The position numbers and the translations under genes were made by a program. A stretch of 56,086 nucleotides of DNA from Mesorhizobium alhagi CCNWXJ12-2. GTDB lineage: Bacteria > Pseudomonadota > Alphaproteobacteria > Rhizobiales > Rhizobiaceae. The stretch spans positions 1 through 56,086 of the forward strand of contig NZ_AHAM01000215.1 of the NCBI RefSeq assembly GCF_000236565.1, read 5' to 3'. This document shows positions 42,301 through 50,609 of the stretch, piece after piece (within the stretch, counting starts at the first letter, position 1; every line of letters starts with the position of its first letter). The notes below the pieces were generated by a model. The model searched no databases, was not told the DNA's origin, and worked only from the letters and a program-made list of their open reading frames with translations.

Positions 42301-42770
42301 TGTCGGTCGGGCCTCGAAAACTTGGAAGGATTGCCCCGCGACGCTTGCGGGCGCCGCTAACGCGGTCGGAGATGATGGGGCGTGTCCGGTCGAAGGATAC
42401 GAAGCCGGAGGTAAGAACCAGGTCTGCGGCACACGCACTCGGCCATCGCTTCCGCATCCATGTTGCGGACCTGCCAGGCAAACCCGATCTCGCCAACAAG
42501 GCGCGGCGCTGGGCAATCTTCGTTCATGGCTGCTTCTGGCACTCTCACGAGAACTGCCGTCTGGCATCCAAGCCACGGTCGAACACCGGCTACTGGTCTG
42601 ACAAGCTGATGCGAAACCAGGAGCGTGACGCGATTCACGTCCAGGCTCTGCGCGATCTTGGCTACCAGGTACTGGTAGTCTGGGAGTGTGAAACTCGCGA
42701 CGACGCCAAGCTTCGCGAAGTATTGACTGCGTTCCTCGGCGGGTTGTCGCGTCCGAGCGAGAACCGCTGA
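42285..42770 (+). CDS. vsr: Vsr very short patch repair endonuclease
   Basis: This protein of about 161 aa nicks next to T:G mismatches made by deamination of 5-methylcytosine. Motifs are TRSEMMGRVRSKDTKPEVR, the metal-binding ADLPGKPDL, and RRWAIFVHGCFWHSHENC, followed by LRDLGYQVLVVWECE. It overlaps the nuclease gene (ATG 42285, or GTG 42300 in a TAGTG overlap). Pairing with the methyltransferase 8 kb upstream is functional: Vsr limits C-to-T mutation caused by that enzyme. Confidence 0.92.
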   Translation: MRERVVSVGPRKLGRIAPRRLRAPLTRSEMMGRVRSKDTKPEVRTRSAAHALGHRFRIHVADLPGKPDLANKARRWAIFVHGCFWHSHENCRLASKPRSNTGYWSDKLMRNQERDAIHVQALRDLGYQVLVVWECETRDDAKLREVLTAFLGGLSRPSENR

Positions 42771-42928
42771 TTTATGCAGTCGGCGGCTTCGTATGCCGCG
42801 CGTGAGTTGGACTCGCGCCGATCGGAGCAAGCGCTCGGGAGAAACCCCCCGGCTAAGGCCGCCTGAAGCTTTACCAGCGTGGCCTCGATCGCACTGACAT
42901 CCAGGACATGGCTGCCCGGGTGGCCATG

Positions 42929-43652
42929 CTAGTGCTCCCATTGAACTTCGGTGGCTAGGTATTCCGAGAGGACTGACCGCACTCGCAGACCGCCAGCCTG
43001 CTGCACCGAATAGCGGTAGATGCGTTCCTGAACGACCACCCACTGGCCTGCCATATCTTCGCCCGTAGCGAGGCGCGTCATCATGCGGCTGCCAACCTCG
43101 GGCCATGGAGCGAGGCTTCCCACATCGCTCAGCCCCTCGAAGTCCATCACGCTCGGTCGCGGTCATGCTTTCCAGCGGAAGGAGCCGCACATGGGCGGGG
43201 GCTTCGAGCATCGGCTCGCCATACTCGAAATATGCGTGTCCCCGCGCGTTCTTCAGAACGACCCGCTCCATGCGGTCCATATCCGGTTCCCAGAGGATGC
43301 GCGTGTCCCCGCCCTGGGTCGCATACTCGGTCCGTGAAGACTCGATCCGCGCTCGCAGCGCGGCGCTGTCGGCGAGAGCACGTGCGGCACTCGCGCTGGG
43401 CTGATTCTCCGGATCCGTGGAGCCGGCGAGGACGCAGCTCAGGAATGTCACCACGTACTGTTCGTCCAACGAGAAGCCGGTGTTGCACTCTCTGCAAATA
43501 ATCACGATCGGCAGGTGATGCGGACGTGGCTTTGCCAGAAGGCTCTTGGACGGAACATGATCCTCGTTCGTTTCGAGGCCCGCGAGCGGCCGCGTGCAGT
43601 GGATGCACCATGTCATCTGCCGTTCATCGACAAATTCCTCGATCTTTTGCAT
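42929..43652 (-). pseudogene. HNH-type nuclease gene with a frameshift
   Basis: The frame from 43652 encodes WCIHCTRPLAGLETNEDHVP and IVIICRECNTGFSLDE, a zinc-containing HNH motif, and runs to LLPLESMTATERD. There the frame changes to FEGLSDVGSLAPWPEVGS in the next one, continuing to a natural-looking C-terminus RIYRYSVQQAGGLRVRSVLS ending at 42929. The break is at 43140-43150 on the minus strand (ATERD / MDFEGL). The first frame otherwise runs into the vsr gene as nonsense. Either the gene is broken or one base is miscalled. The two pieces together are about 240 aa. Confidence 0.7.
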
Positions 43653-43655
43653 CGT

Positions 43656-44393
43656 TTACCTCACGCGGGATGGATAGAAGGTTGTGATCCAGCGCTGCTT
43701 GAGCGTGGCGAAAGCGAGCCGGCTCGGACGGCCCTGCGGCCAGTCGGCTGGAAGGAAGAGGTTGAGCTGTTCGGCAACCTGGATGGCGAGGCGGCCCATT
43801 TCGGAGACGACGGCCTCCAAGGTCGTCGCCTCCATGAACGGGCCGATGACCGCGTCGCCGTCGCGTTGCGGGCGCATCATGAAGGCGGACTTCATCGTGG
43901 GATGTCCGGCGAGCTCGGAGAACATCTCGTACATCGCGAAGCGCTTCTTGTCGGTGAAGCCGTCGCGGGCGTCGAGGGCCTCGCGGACCTTCACCGGCCC
44001 GAAGTCCTTTAGGCGCGCCTTCTTGTCGGCGAAGCGCCAGCGCTCGATCAGGGTCCGGTCGCCGACGAAATAGTCGATCAGAAAGACCGTCTCCAGCACG
44101 TCACGCAGGATGAGCGCGCTGTTTTGGCTGTAGCCCGATAGAGCAAGCTTCACGCTCGCGCCGAAGGCATTGAAGGTGCGCATGCCGAGGAGCTGGACGA
44201 CCTTGAGGTCCTCGTCGGCGGTATCAAACTGGCGCAGGACATCTGCGAGATCCATGGCCGCTTCGGTGATGGCTAGGTGCAGCCGCAGGCGCTCGTCGCC
44301 GGCGATGAGGCCGATCGCCTTGCCGCGCAGGAATTCTTCGCCGGCATGAAGGCTGGCGAGGTTTGGCGGGATGGCGTTGTTGGTGTCGGGCAT
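43656..44393 (-). CDS. Helical protein of unknown function (possibly HEPN-like/DUF5677-like)
   Basis: This 245-aa all-helical protein has LRLHLAITEAAMDLADVLRQ, then ALSGYSQNSALILRDVLETV with a Ser-x-x-x-x-Arg-Asp pattern as seen in abortive or HEPN-like helical bundles, and a basic C-terminus. I do not recognise a catalytic site. It is 3 bases upstream of the HNH gene and 36 downstream of a HEPN-like gene, all minus, so the three are probably an operon. Family assignment is weak. Confidence 0.6.
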   Translation of the reverse strand: MPDTNNAIPPNLASLHAGEEFLRGKAIGLIAGDERLRLHLAITEAAMDLADVLRQFDTADEDLKVVQLLGMRTFNAFGASVKLALSGYSQNSALILRDVLETVFLIDYFVGDRTLIERWRFADKKARLKDFGPVKVREALDARDGFTDKKRFAMYEMFSELAGHPTMKSAFMMRPQRDGDAVIGPFMEATTLEAVVSEMGRLAIQVAEQLNLFLPADWPQGRPSRLAFATLKQRWITTFYPSRVR

Positions 44394-44429
44394 GGAAAGC
44401 TCCGGCTGTCGTGGCGTGCGTCGGCGCTC

Positions 44430-44939
44430 CTATCCGTCGGCGAGCGCGCCGTGCCGTTCCAGCACCTTCATGAGCACATCGTTCGCGGCGCTGAAATTGC
44501 CGAGCTGGCCTTGCAGCTTGTACTGCCACTTCACCCCGTGGAAGAGGTTGTTGCGGTAGCGGAAGACGATGATGAGGACGGCCGCGACGCGGCTGCACGC
44601 GTCGTTGTCGCTGCGGTCGATCACGGCGCGCACCAGGGCCTCGCGGTCGGGATTCCTGAAATGCAGATGGTCGAAGTGATAGGTGAAGGCGCCATTGGCG
44701 TAATAGCGCTGCCGGAAATAGGCGAGTTCGGCGTCGAAGGCGTCAGCGTCAAGCATCCCCGCGTTCTGCCAAGCCTCGACCGCGTCGCAGATCGCCTTGA
44801 CGTTGCCCTGGGTGTTGAGGACGCGGGACTCGAACAGGCTCCAGAGTAGCGCGAAGTCAGTAATCGCGGCCTGCTCGTCTTTGGCGAGATGATTGAATCC
44901 GGGCGCGTTCGCCTGCAGCCATGCCATGCTCTTGGTCAT
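44430..44939 (-). CDS. HEPN-like small protein (Rx4H motif)
   Basis: This 169-aa helical protein (MTKSMAWLQANAPGFNHLAK) has AAITDFALLWSLFESRVLNT, a middle DAELAYFRQRYYANGAFTYH, and VFRYRNNLFHGVKWQYKLQG. The RNNLFH segment is an Rx4H motif of HEPN ribonucleases, preceded by a region with conserved acidic residues. The start could also be Met at 44927. It heads a three-gene minus-strand group with the helical and HNH proteins. It may be an RNase effector. Confidence 0.65.
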   Translation of the reverse strand: MTKSMAWLQANAPGFNHLAKDEQAAITDFALLWSLFESRVLNTQGNVKAICDAVEAWQNAGMLDADAFDAELAYFRQRYYANGAFTYHFDHLHFRNPDREALVRAVIDRSDNDACSRVAAVLIIVFRYRNNLFHGVKWQYKLQGQLGNFSAANDVLMKVLERHGALADG

Positions 44940-45357
44940 GGCCGGTCTTATCGTAATATTGCAGGGTCGTGTAGAGACTGCGCGCGGAGCAGGTGACCGC
45001 AGCCACCATGAGTCGCATGGAGCGCGCATGGCGACCCGCAATGGCATTGACCCACGATGCATGATATGCCGCCCCGCGACGGTACTTTTTTGTGGCGAGT
45101 TGGAGATACCGCCGGACGCCACGGACGTTGGCATCGAGCAATTGACGTCGATAGCTGGCGACATCGCAAAAATATTTTCCGGCGATTTTTCCTTTGAAAA
45201 CAAAAGCGTAGCTTTTTGACGGCCTACGGGTCGGCTTTTGCCCGTCATTCGACAGGATTTTCTCATGCTGTTCAATGACTTATGGCGGAGTTAAACAATC
45301 GAGTGGGAATGATTCAAGTCTATCCGAGCGTATCCGAAATTACGCCGTGAGGACCGG
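44940..45357. other. Gene-poor interval at the edge of the defence cargo
   Basis: I see no supported gene here. AAAAGC-GTA-GCTTTT (45202-45216) and GACGGC/GCCGTC-like pairing nearby may form weak hairpins. A minus frame at 44857-45141 exists but overlaps the HEPN-like gene start and has no family. This is the transition from ICE-type cargo to a region with no ICE genes. Confidence 0.45.
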
Positions 45358-45534
45358 TCACCCGCGATAGAGAAGCAGCGCGAGAAGCGCCGCTTGAAAG
45401 AAGCGAAGAGCTTTGGCGAGTTCGGAGGCGATGTCGGCCACCGACGTCTTGTAGCCGATGAGGCGAAAGCACTCCGCCACTTCCAGGATGCGCACCTCGT
45501 CGGGATCAGTTCGCGTTCGAACCGGACGATTCAT
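45358..45534 (-). pseudogene. Remnant of a TetR-family regulator
   Basis: A 58-aa frame MNRPVRTRTDPDEVRILEVA ECFRLIGYKTSVADIASELA keeps the first helices of a TetR HTH (ILEVAE...F...GY..TSVADIASEL). The recognition helix is replaced by a Leu-rich run (FFQAALLALLLYRG) and the whole ligand domain is missing. It lies 144 bases downstream of the RND permease stop on the same strand. It is a truncated regulator of a once-adjacent gene, or the scar of a deletion or insertion at this boundary. Confidence 0.72.
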
Positions 45535-45677
45535 AGGTGTCTCCAGACTGATGAATCGGATCTGCCGGGCTCGCCCCGAACGATCATCGGCTAACAGTAA
45601 AATCCTGCTGCTGGCCCTGCGTATGTTCAGGCAAGCCAGAGGGCGAAAATTTTGCCCCGTCTTCTCCGACAGCAGGC

Positions 45678-48600
45678 CTATTCGGCAGCAATTGCTGTGG
45701 TCATTTCCAGTTCATCTGTCGAGTCGGATGGCTCCTCATGGATCTCATCCGCAGTAGGCTTGATGCGGAACCACGCGGCATACAGCGCGGGAAGGAAGAG
45801 CAGGATCAGCGCCGTGCCGACCGCCGTGCCGCCGATCAGCGTATAGGCCATAGAACCCCAGAAGACGGAGTGCGTGAGGGGGATGAAGGCCAGTACGGCG
45901 GCAAGTGCGGTGAGGACCACCGGCCTCGTGCGTTGCACCGTGGCCTCGATGACGGCGTGATAATCGTCCAGGCCGGCAGCACGGTTCTCCTTGATTTGTT
46001 CGGTCAGGATCAGCGTGTTGCGCATCAGGATGCCGGCCAGTCCTATCATGCCCAGAATGGCGTTGAATCCGAAGGGCTGGTTGAAGGTGAGCAGCATCGG
46101 CACGACTCCGACAAGGCCAAGCGGCGCCGTCAGCATAACCATGGACATCGTCGAGAAGGATCGCACCTGCAGCATAATGACGATCAGCATGGCGGCTATC
46201 ATGGCCGGGAAGATTTTGGTCAGCGCGGTGTTGGCCTTTTCGGCCTCCTCGATCGATCCGCCCAGTTCGATGCGATAGCCGGCCGGAAGGGATGCGATCA
46301 GCGGCTGAAGAGCCTTCATGATCTCCTTGGAAACCTCTGGAGGCTGGGTCGCCTCGTTGATGTCCGAGCGGATGGTGATGAGGGGCGTGCGATCGCGGCG
46401 CTTCAGAATCGGCTCTTCCAGACGGATTTCGGAATGGCCGATCTGGTCGAGCGGAATCGAGCGGCCATTCCGGCTCATCAGTGAGAAATCCGCCAGACGC
46501 GCAGGATCCAGCCGCTCGCCGCCGGCGCTGCGTGCCACGATGGGGACATCGCGGATATCCTCGCGAACCTGAGTGACGGGAATGCCGGTAAGGAGGAATT
46601 GCAGTTGCTGGCCCACCTCCGCCGACGACAGGCCGATGAGGTTCAGACGATCCTGATCCGGGACAAAGCGAAGCACAGGCGTGCGATTGCCCCAGTCGCG
46701 GTTGGCCTGCCGCACGTCGGGCACGTCCCGCATGATGTCGAGGGCCTTCTCGGAAATGCTGTAGAGTTGCGCGGGATCAGGTCCCATGACCCGGAACTCG
46801 ACCGGGAAAGGCGTGTAAGGCCCGAACACGAGCTGCGTGACGCGCACATAGGCCTCGGGCGCAAGCCCCTGGGACACCGCCTCCCGGAGCCGGTGCTTCA
46901 ACACTTCACGCGCCTCGGCGTCCGGAGTCAGCACGACGATCTTGGCGAAGGCAGGATCAGGCAGCTCCGGCGCCATCGCGAAGAAGAAGCGGGGAGCGCC
47001 CTGACCGACATAGCTGGTGACGATCTTGGCCTCGGGCTGCTCGTCCAGCCAGTGTTCGAGCTTCTCGACCGTGGCAGTCGTCGTCTCGATGCTGGTCCCT
47101 TCCGGCAGCCGCACCTCCACCAGCACTTCGGGGCGGTCGGATGTCGGGAAGAACTGCTGCTTGAGGGAGCCCATGCCGACAACGGAGAGCGCGAAGGCAA
47201 TGCCGACGATACCGCTGGTTACGAACTTGTGGCGCACGGCGAAGGTGATGAGCCGCCGCAGGCGCCGATAGTTCGGCGTGTCGTAAATGGCGTGGGTGCC
47301 GCCTTCGACCGGTTTGATCTCGGGCAGCATCTTGACGCCGAGATAGGGCGTGAAGATCACCGCGACGATCCAGGATACGATGAGGGCGAACCCCACGACC
47401 CAGAAGATGTTGCCGGCGTATTCGCCGGCCGTCGAGCGTGCGAAGCCTACCGGCAGGAAGCCGGCAATCGTCACGAGCGTTCCTGACAGCATCGGCGCCG
47501 CGGTGTGGCTCCACGCATAGGCCGCCGCCTTGATGCGGTCCATGCCCTCTTCCATCTTCACCACCATCACCTCGATGGCGATGATGGCGTCGTCCACGAG
47601 AAGACCAAGAGCCAGGATGAGAGCGCCGAGCGTGATGCGGTCGAAGAACCGGCCGGTTTCCAGCATGATGAGGAATACGACGGCGAGCGTCAGGGGTACG
47701 GCAGGCGCCACGACGATGCCGACTCGCCAGCCCAGGCTGGCGAGGCTGACCAGCAGCACGACGCCGAGCGCCATCGCGAACTTCATCATGAACTCGTCGA
47801 CCGCCGAGGTGATGTTGACGGCCTGATCCGTGACCTTGTCGAGCGTCATCCCGAGCGGCAGCGTCTGTGCGATCGCCGCAGTCCGGTTCTCCAGCGCCTT
47901 GCCGAGCGCAAGACCATCCCAGCCCCCCTGCATCACAGCCGCGAGCATGATGGTGGGTTCGCCCTGGCGTCGGATGAGATATCTGGGAGGATCTTCATAG
48001 CCGCGGCGGACCTCGGCAATGTCGGAGAGCTTCAGCGTCCGCCCGGAAGCGACGATCGGTGTGTCGGCGATCGCCTGGACGCTATCATAAGCGCCGTCGA
48101 CCCGGATGAAGACCCGCGGCCCCTTTGTATCGATCGAGCCCGCCGGTGTTACGGTGTTCTGCCGCTGCAAGGCGGCGACGATATCAAGTGCCGACACGCC
48201 GAGCGTACTCAGCTTGGCAAAGGAAAACTCGACGAATATCTGTTCGGGACGTTCCCCGAGAATATTGATCTTCTTGACGCCGGGCACGTGCAGGAGGTCC
48301 TGGCGGATCACCTCAGCCTGCCTCGCCAGCTCACGCATCGGCAGGCCCTTGGCCTTGAGCGCATAAAGGGCGAAGCTCACATCCGAATATTCGTCGTTGA
48401 CGAAAGGGCCGAAGACGCCGGACGGCAGATTGCGGGCTTCATCCCCGAGCTTCTTGCGGGCCTGATAGAACTCCTCCTGCACGACAGATGGCGGTGTGCT
48501 GTCCTTCAGCGTGACCGTCATATACGCGTAACCCGGCCGTGTGGTCGTCTCCACCCGGTCATACCAGGTCAGTTCCTGGAGCCGCTTCTCCAACGGTTCG

Positions 48601-48797
48601 GCGACGAGATCCTGCATTTCGCGGGCCGTCGCACCCGGCCATGCCGTCGTGACCGTCAGGGTCTTGATGGTGAAGTTGGGGTCCTCCGCCCGTCCAAGCA
48701 TGAGGAAGGCGTAGGCGCCGGCGGCCACCAGCAGGAGGATGAAGAACAGGGTGACGGCCCGTTCGCGAACGGCGATCGCGGAAAGATTGAAGCTCAT
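45678..48797 (-). CDS. RND multidrug efflux permease
   Basis: This 1039-aa inner-membrane proton-driven exporter is full length for the AcrB/MexF type. It starts MSFNLSAIAVRERAVTLFFI, with 12 predicted helices in the usual two sets. The porter loop carries AEDPNFTIKTLTVTTAWPGA, TM4 carries the proton-relay Asp pair (LILALGLLVDDAIIAIEVMV) and the second half the LGMIGLAGILMRNTLILTEQ segment. It pairs with the periplasmic adaptor at 49413-50522; the outer-membrane channel gene is not in the window. Most likely a drug or solvent exporter. Confidence 0.95.
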   Translation of the reverse strand: MSFNLSAIAVRERAVTLFFILLLVAAGAYAFLMLGRAEDPNFTIKTLTVTTAWPGATAREMQDLVAEPLEKRLQELTWYDRVETTTRPGYAYMTVTLKDSTPPSVVQEEFYQARKKLGDEARNLPSGVFGPFVNDEYSDVSFALYALKAKGLPMRELARQAEVIRQDLLHVPGVKKINILGERPEQIFVEFSFAKLSTLGVSALDIVAALQRQNTVTPAGSIDTKGPRVFIRVDGAYDSVQAIADTPIVASGRTLKLSDIAEVRRGYEDPPRYLIRRQGEPTIMLAAVMQGGWDGLALGKALENRTAAIAQTLPLGMTLDKVTDQAVNITSAVDEFMMKFAMALGVVLLVSLASLGWRVGIVVAPAVPLTLAVVFLIMLETGRFFDRITLGALILALGLLVDDAIIAIEVMVVKMEEGMDRIKAAAYAWSHTAAPMLSGTLVTIAGFLPVGFARSTAGEYAGNIFWVVGFALIVSWIVAVIFTPYLGVKMLPEIKPVEGGTHAIYDTPNYRRLRRLITFAVRHKFVTSGIVGIAFALSVVGMGSLKQQFFPTSDRPEVLVEVRLPEGTSIETTTATVEKLEHWLDEQPEAKIVTSYVGQGAPRFFFAMAPELPDPAFAKIVVLTPDAEAREVLKHRLREAVSQGLAPEAYVRVTQLVFGPYTPFPVEFRVMGPDPAQLYSISEKALDIMRDVPDVRQANRDWGNRTPVLRFVPDQDRLNLIGLSSAEVGQQLQFLLTGIPVTQVREDIRDVPIVARSAGGERLDPARLADFSLMSRNGRSIPLDQIGHSEIRLEEPILKRRDRTPLITIRSDINEATQPPEVSKEIMKALQPLIASLPAGYRIELGGSIEEAEKANTALTKIFPAMIAAMLIVIMLQVRSFSTMSMVMLTAPLGLVGVVPMLLTFNQPFGFNAILGMIGLAGILMRNTLILTEQIKENRAAGLDDYHAVIEATVQRTRPVVLTALAAVLAFIPLTHSVFWGSMAYTLIGGTAVGTALILLFLPALYAAWFRIKPTADEIHEEPSDSTDELEMTTAIAAE

Positions 48798-48806
48798 CGG
48801 TTGGCC
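48769..48806. repeat. Direct repeat, copy 1 (permease start)
   Basis: A 38-bp sequence ending GATTGAAGCTCATCGGTTGG-CC covers the first codons of the permease (MSFNLSAIAV). It recurs with 3 mismatches at 49385-49422. The two copies flank the NTF2-like gene. Confidence 0.85.
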
Positions 48807-48913
48807 ACTCCTATTTCCTCTACGTTCGTCCTGCCGCTCGCGCTGTCCCGCAGTAGGTGAGCGCCAAGAGGACTGCGCTTGCCTAGGAAACGGGGCCTCT
48901 GACTGCGCTTCTG

Positions 48914-49372
48914 CTAGCTTGCAATTTGTTCAGCGACAGCTTCTTCGAGGCCAGCTTCCGCTTGGGCGGCAAGGCCGCGGGCCGCTGCTTGTGAATCGTA
49001 AAATTCCTCAAGTGCATAGACTCTGCCCCACCGCAGGGTGAACACGTGGAGACCACGGTTGACGTACGACGCGTCGCCGTTGAGCAGCGTTGCGGTGCCA
49101 TCCCACTGCGCAAAAACCGTGGTATGCCAGGGCCAGCCCGTCACCCAGATGTTGTTGACCGTGATATGGAGAGTGGGCAGGACGCGGCCGAGGCGCTCAA
49201 ACCAGCGGCGCAGGGCTTCTTTGTCGTGGCGCTTACCACCAAGCGTGTGGACGCCGGAGACGCGGTGATAGACATTCGACGCGACGGCTTTCACCGCCTC
49301 ATCCCATCGATGGTTGTTGACGTGGTCGAAGGTCTTTCGGATCTCTTTCTTGACAATGTAACTGTATATCAT
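48914..49372 (-). CDS. NTF2-like (SnoaL-type) protein
   Basis: This 152-aa cone-fold protein has the pattern of SnoaL-like/NTF2 domains: IRKTFDHVNNHRWDEAVKAV, HRVSGVHTLGGKRHDKEALR, LPTLHITVNNIWVTGWPWHT and FTLRWGRVYALEEFYD. Members bind small hydrophobic ligands or act as isomerases or hydrolases; the substrate is unknown. It lies between the adaptor and permease, flanked by copies of the permease start, so it is a secondary insertion into the efflux operon. Confidence 0.87.
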   Translation of the reverse strand: MIYSYIVKKEIRKTFDHVNNHRWDEAVKAVASNVYHRVSGVHTLGGKRHDKEALRRWFERLGRVLPTLHITVNNIWVTGWPWHTTVFAQWDGTATLLNGDASYVNRGLHVFTLRWGRVYALEEFYDSQAAARGLAAQAEAGLEEAVAEQIAS

Positions 49373-49384
49373 TGGACGTCTCCG

Positions 49385-49422
49385 ACGGTGATCACGGAAA
49401 GATTGAAGCTCATCAGTTGGCC
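49385..49422. repeat. Direct repeat, copy 2 (vestigial permease start)
   Basis: This copy encodes MSFNLSVITV on the minus strand, beginning at 49413 where it overlaps the adaptor stop (TGATG), then stops after DVQ. It is the remnant of the original permease start coupled to the adaptor. Confidence 0.85.
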
Positions 49423-50522
49423 CTGCTTTGAGACGCAGTCCTGACGCGAGCGCCCTCCTGCAGGAGATGAGCCCCGAGCGAAACAATCGGATCGCCAGAG
49501 TTCATTCCGGAGACCACGGCGGTTTCGCTGGTCACACGAACAAGCCGGACAGACTGAAACCGTACGGTCGAGGTGGCGCTGTCGAAGACCCAAACGCCGG
49601 TCTTCTCGCCGTCATCGAGCACGGCTCCCAGCGGCACCTGGACTTCCGGCTGCCGCGCCTTGCTTGCAAGCCGAATGGTTACCGTCGCGCCAAGCGGCGC
49701 CCCCGTGGCCTCGCCGTCGAGCACATAGCGGGCCTCATAGGTACGGGTCTGGGCATCGGCGGAGTTCGACAATTGCCGCAGATGTGCCGTATAACGACGC
49801 CCGTCGCCCCCATACACACTGGCCTCGGCAGCCGACCCGATTGCCGGCCGGATCGTTTCGGGAAGCGCGACCACCGCTTCGCGGGAGCCGGCCTGGGCGG
49901 TCCGGACCACCGGCTGGCCGGCGGAGACGACCTGCCCCGGCTCGCCAAGGGTTTCGACCACCGTTCCATCCGCGTCCGCCAGCAGGACCGCGTAAGTAGC
50001 TTCGTTCTCGGCGACCCGGGCTTCGGCTTCGGCGGCGGCAAGTTGCGCCTCGGCCGTATCCAACGCAGCCTTCGCCTGCTCGTAGCGCTGTCGGGGGACC
50101 CATCCATCCTTGAGCAAACTGGCGTATCGCCGTTCATCCGGTTCGGTCTGAACGACTATTGCACGCGCTGCGGCGACGGCGTTGCGCTTCGCCGTGAGTG
50201 CGAGGCGAAGGTCGGTGTCGTCGATCCGCATCAACGGCTGACCGGCTTTGACATCCTGACCGACGTCCACGAGCCGCTCCACGATCTTGCCGGGGACGCG
50301 AAAACCGAGATCGCTCTGCACCCTCGCCCCGATGATGCCGGTGAAGCTCCGTTCTGATGCGGTCACAGGTGCTGCCGTCACCAACTTGACGATCGGCGGT
50401 TCCTGCCTCGCGTCGTTCACGGCAGAGGCTTCCCGCGCGGGAATGGCAAGTGTGGCGAATGCGGCCGCCCCTGACGCTGCGGCCAAGACGCTGGCTAACA
50501 CCACAAGATTCCTCTTTTTCAT
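49413..50522 (-). CDS. RND efflux periplasmic adaptor (MFP/HlyD family)
   Basis: This 369-aa adaptor has an N-terminal signal or anchor (VVLASVLAAASGAAAFATL), then the lipoyl half motif LGFRVPGKIVERLVDVGQDV, a helical hairpin with repeating Ala/Glu (AALDTAEAQLAAAEAEARVA), and the second lipoyl half TVVETLGEPGQVVSAGQPVV. It bridges the permease and an outer-membrane channel. The start at 50522 is 87 bases from the divergent tetR gene, with the operator palindrome between them. Confidence 0.93.
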   Translation of the reverse strand: MKKRNLVVLASVLAAASGAAAFATLAIPAREASAVNDARQEPPIVKLVTAAPVTASERSFTGIIGARVQSDLGFRVPGKIVERLVDVGQDVKAGQPLMRIDDTDLRLALTAKRNAVAAARAIVVQTEPDERRYASLLKDGWVPRQRYEQAKAALDTAEAQLAAAEAEARVAENEATYAVLLADADGTVVETLGEPGQVVSAGQPVVRTAQAGSREAVVALPETIRPAIGSAAEASVYGGDGRRYTAHLRQLSNSADAQTRTYEARYVLDGEATGAPLGATVTIRLASKARQPEVQVPLGAVLDDGEKTGVWVFDSATSTVRFQSVRLVRVTSETAVVSGMNSGDPIVSLGAHLLQEGARVRTASQSRAN

Positions 50523-50545
50523 GCGCGTCGCCTCGTATCAAAAAT

Positions 50546-50592
50546 AGATTGCATTTGCACTCTATATCCGATATAGATTTCATGTGCAATCT
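50546..50592. promoter_or_regulatory. TetR operator between adaptor and tetR
   Basis: A 47-bp imperfect palindrome: outer arms AGATTGCA and TGCAATCT, inner arms CTATATC and GATATAG around a single central C, with variable bases between. It fills the divergent gap and is the obvious binding site for the TetR protein, allowing repression of both sides. Confidence 0.82.
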
Positions 50593-50609
50593 AAAAAAGG
50601 AGACTGGTT

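Noticed and set aside
42357-42928. Continuation of the HNH frame to 431 codons through vsr
   Set aside because: Beyond the frameshift the translation is Arg/Gly-rich nonsense that overlaps vsr; the true end is in the neighbouring frame at 42929.
44857-45141. A 94-codon minus frame upstream of the HEPN-like gene
   Set aside because: No family, overlaps the start of the next gene, and no ribosome site; not enough to call.
47505-48860. A 451-codon plus-strand frame opposite the RND permease
   Set aside because: Composition-driven shadow of a well-supported transporter.
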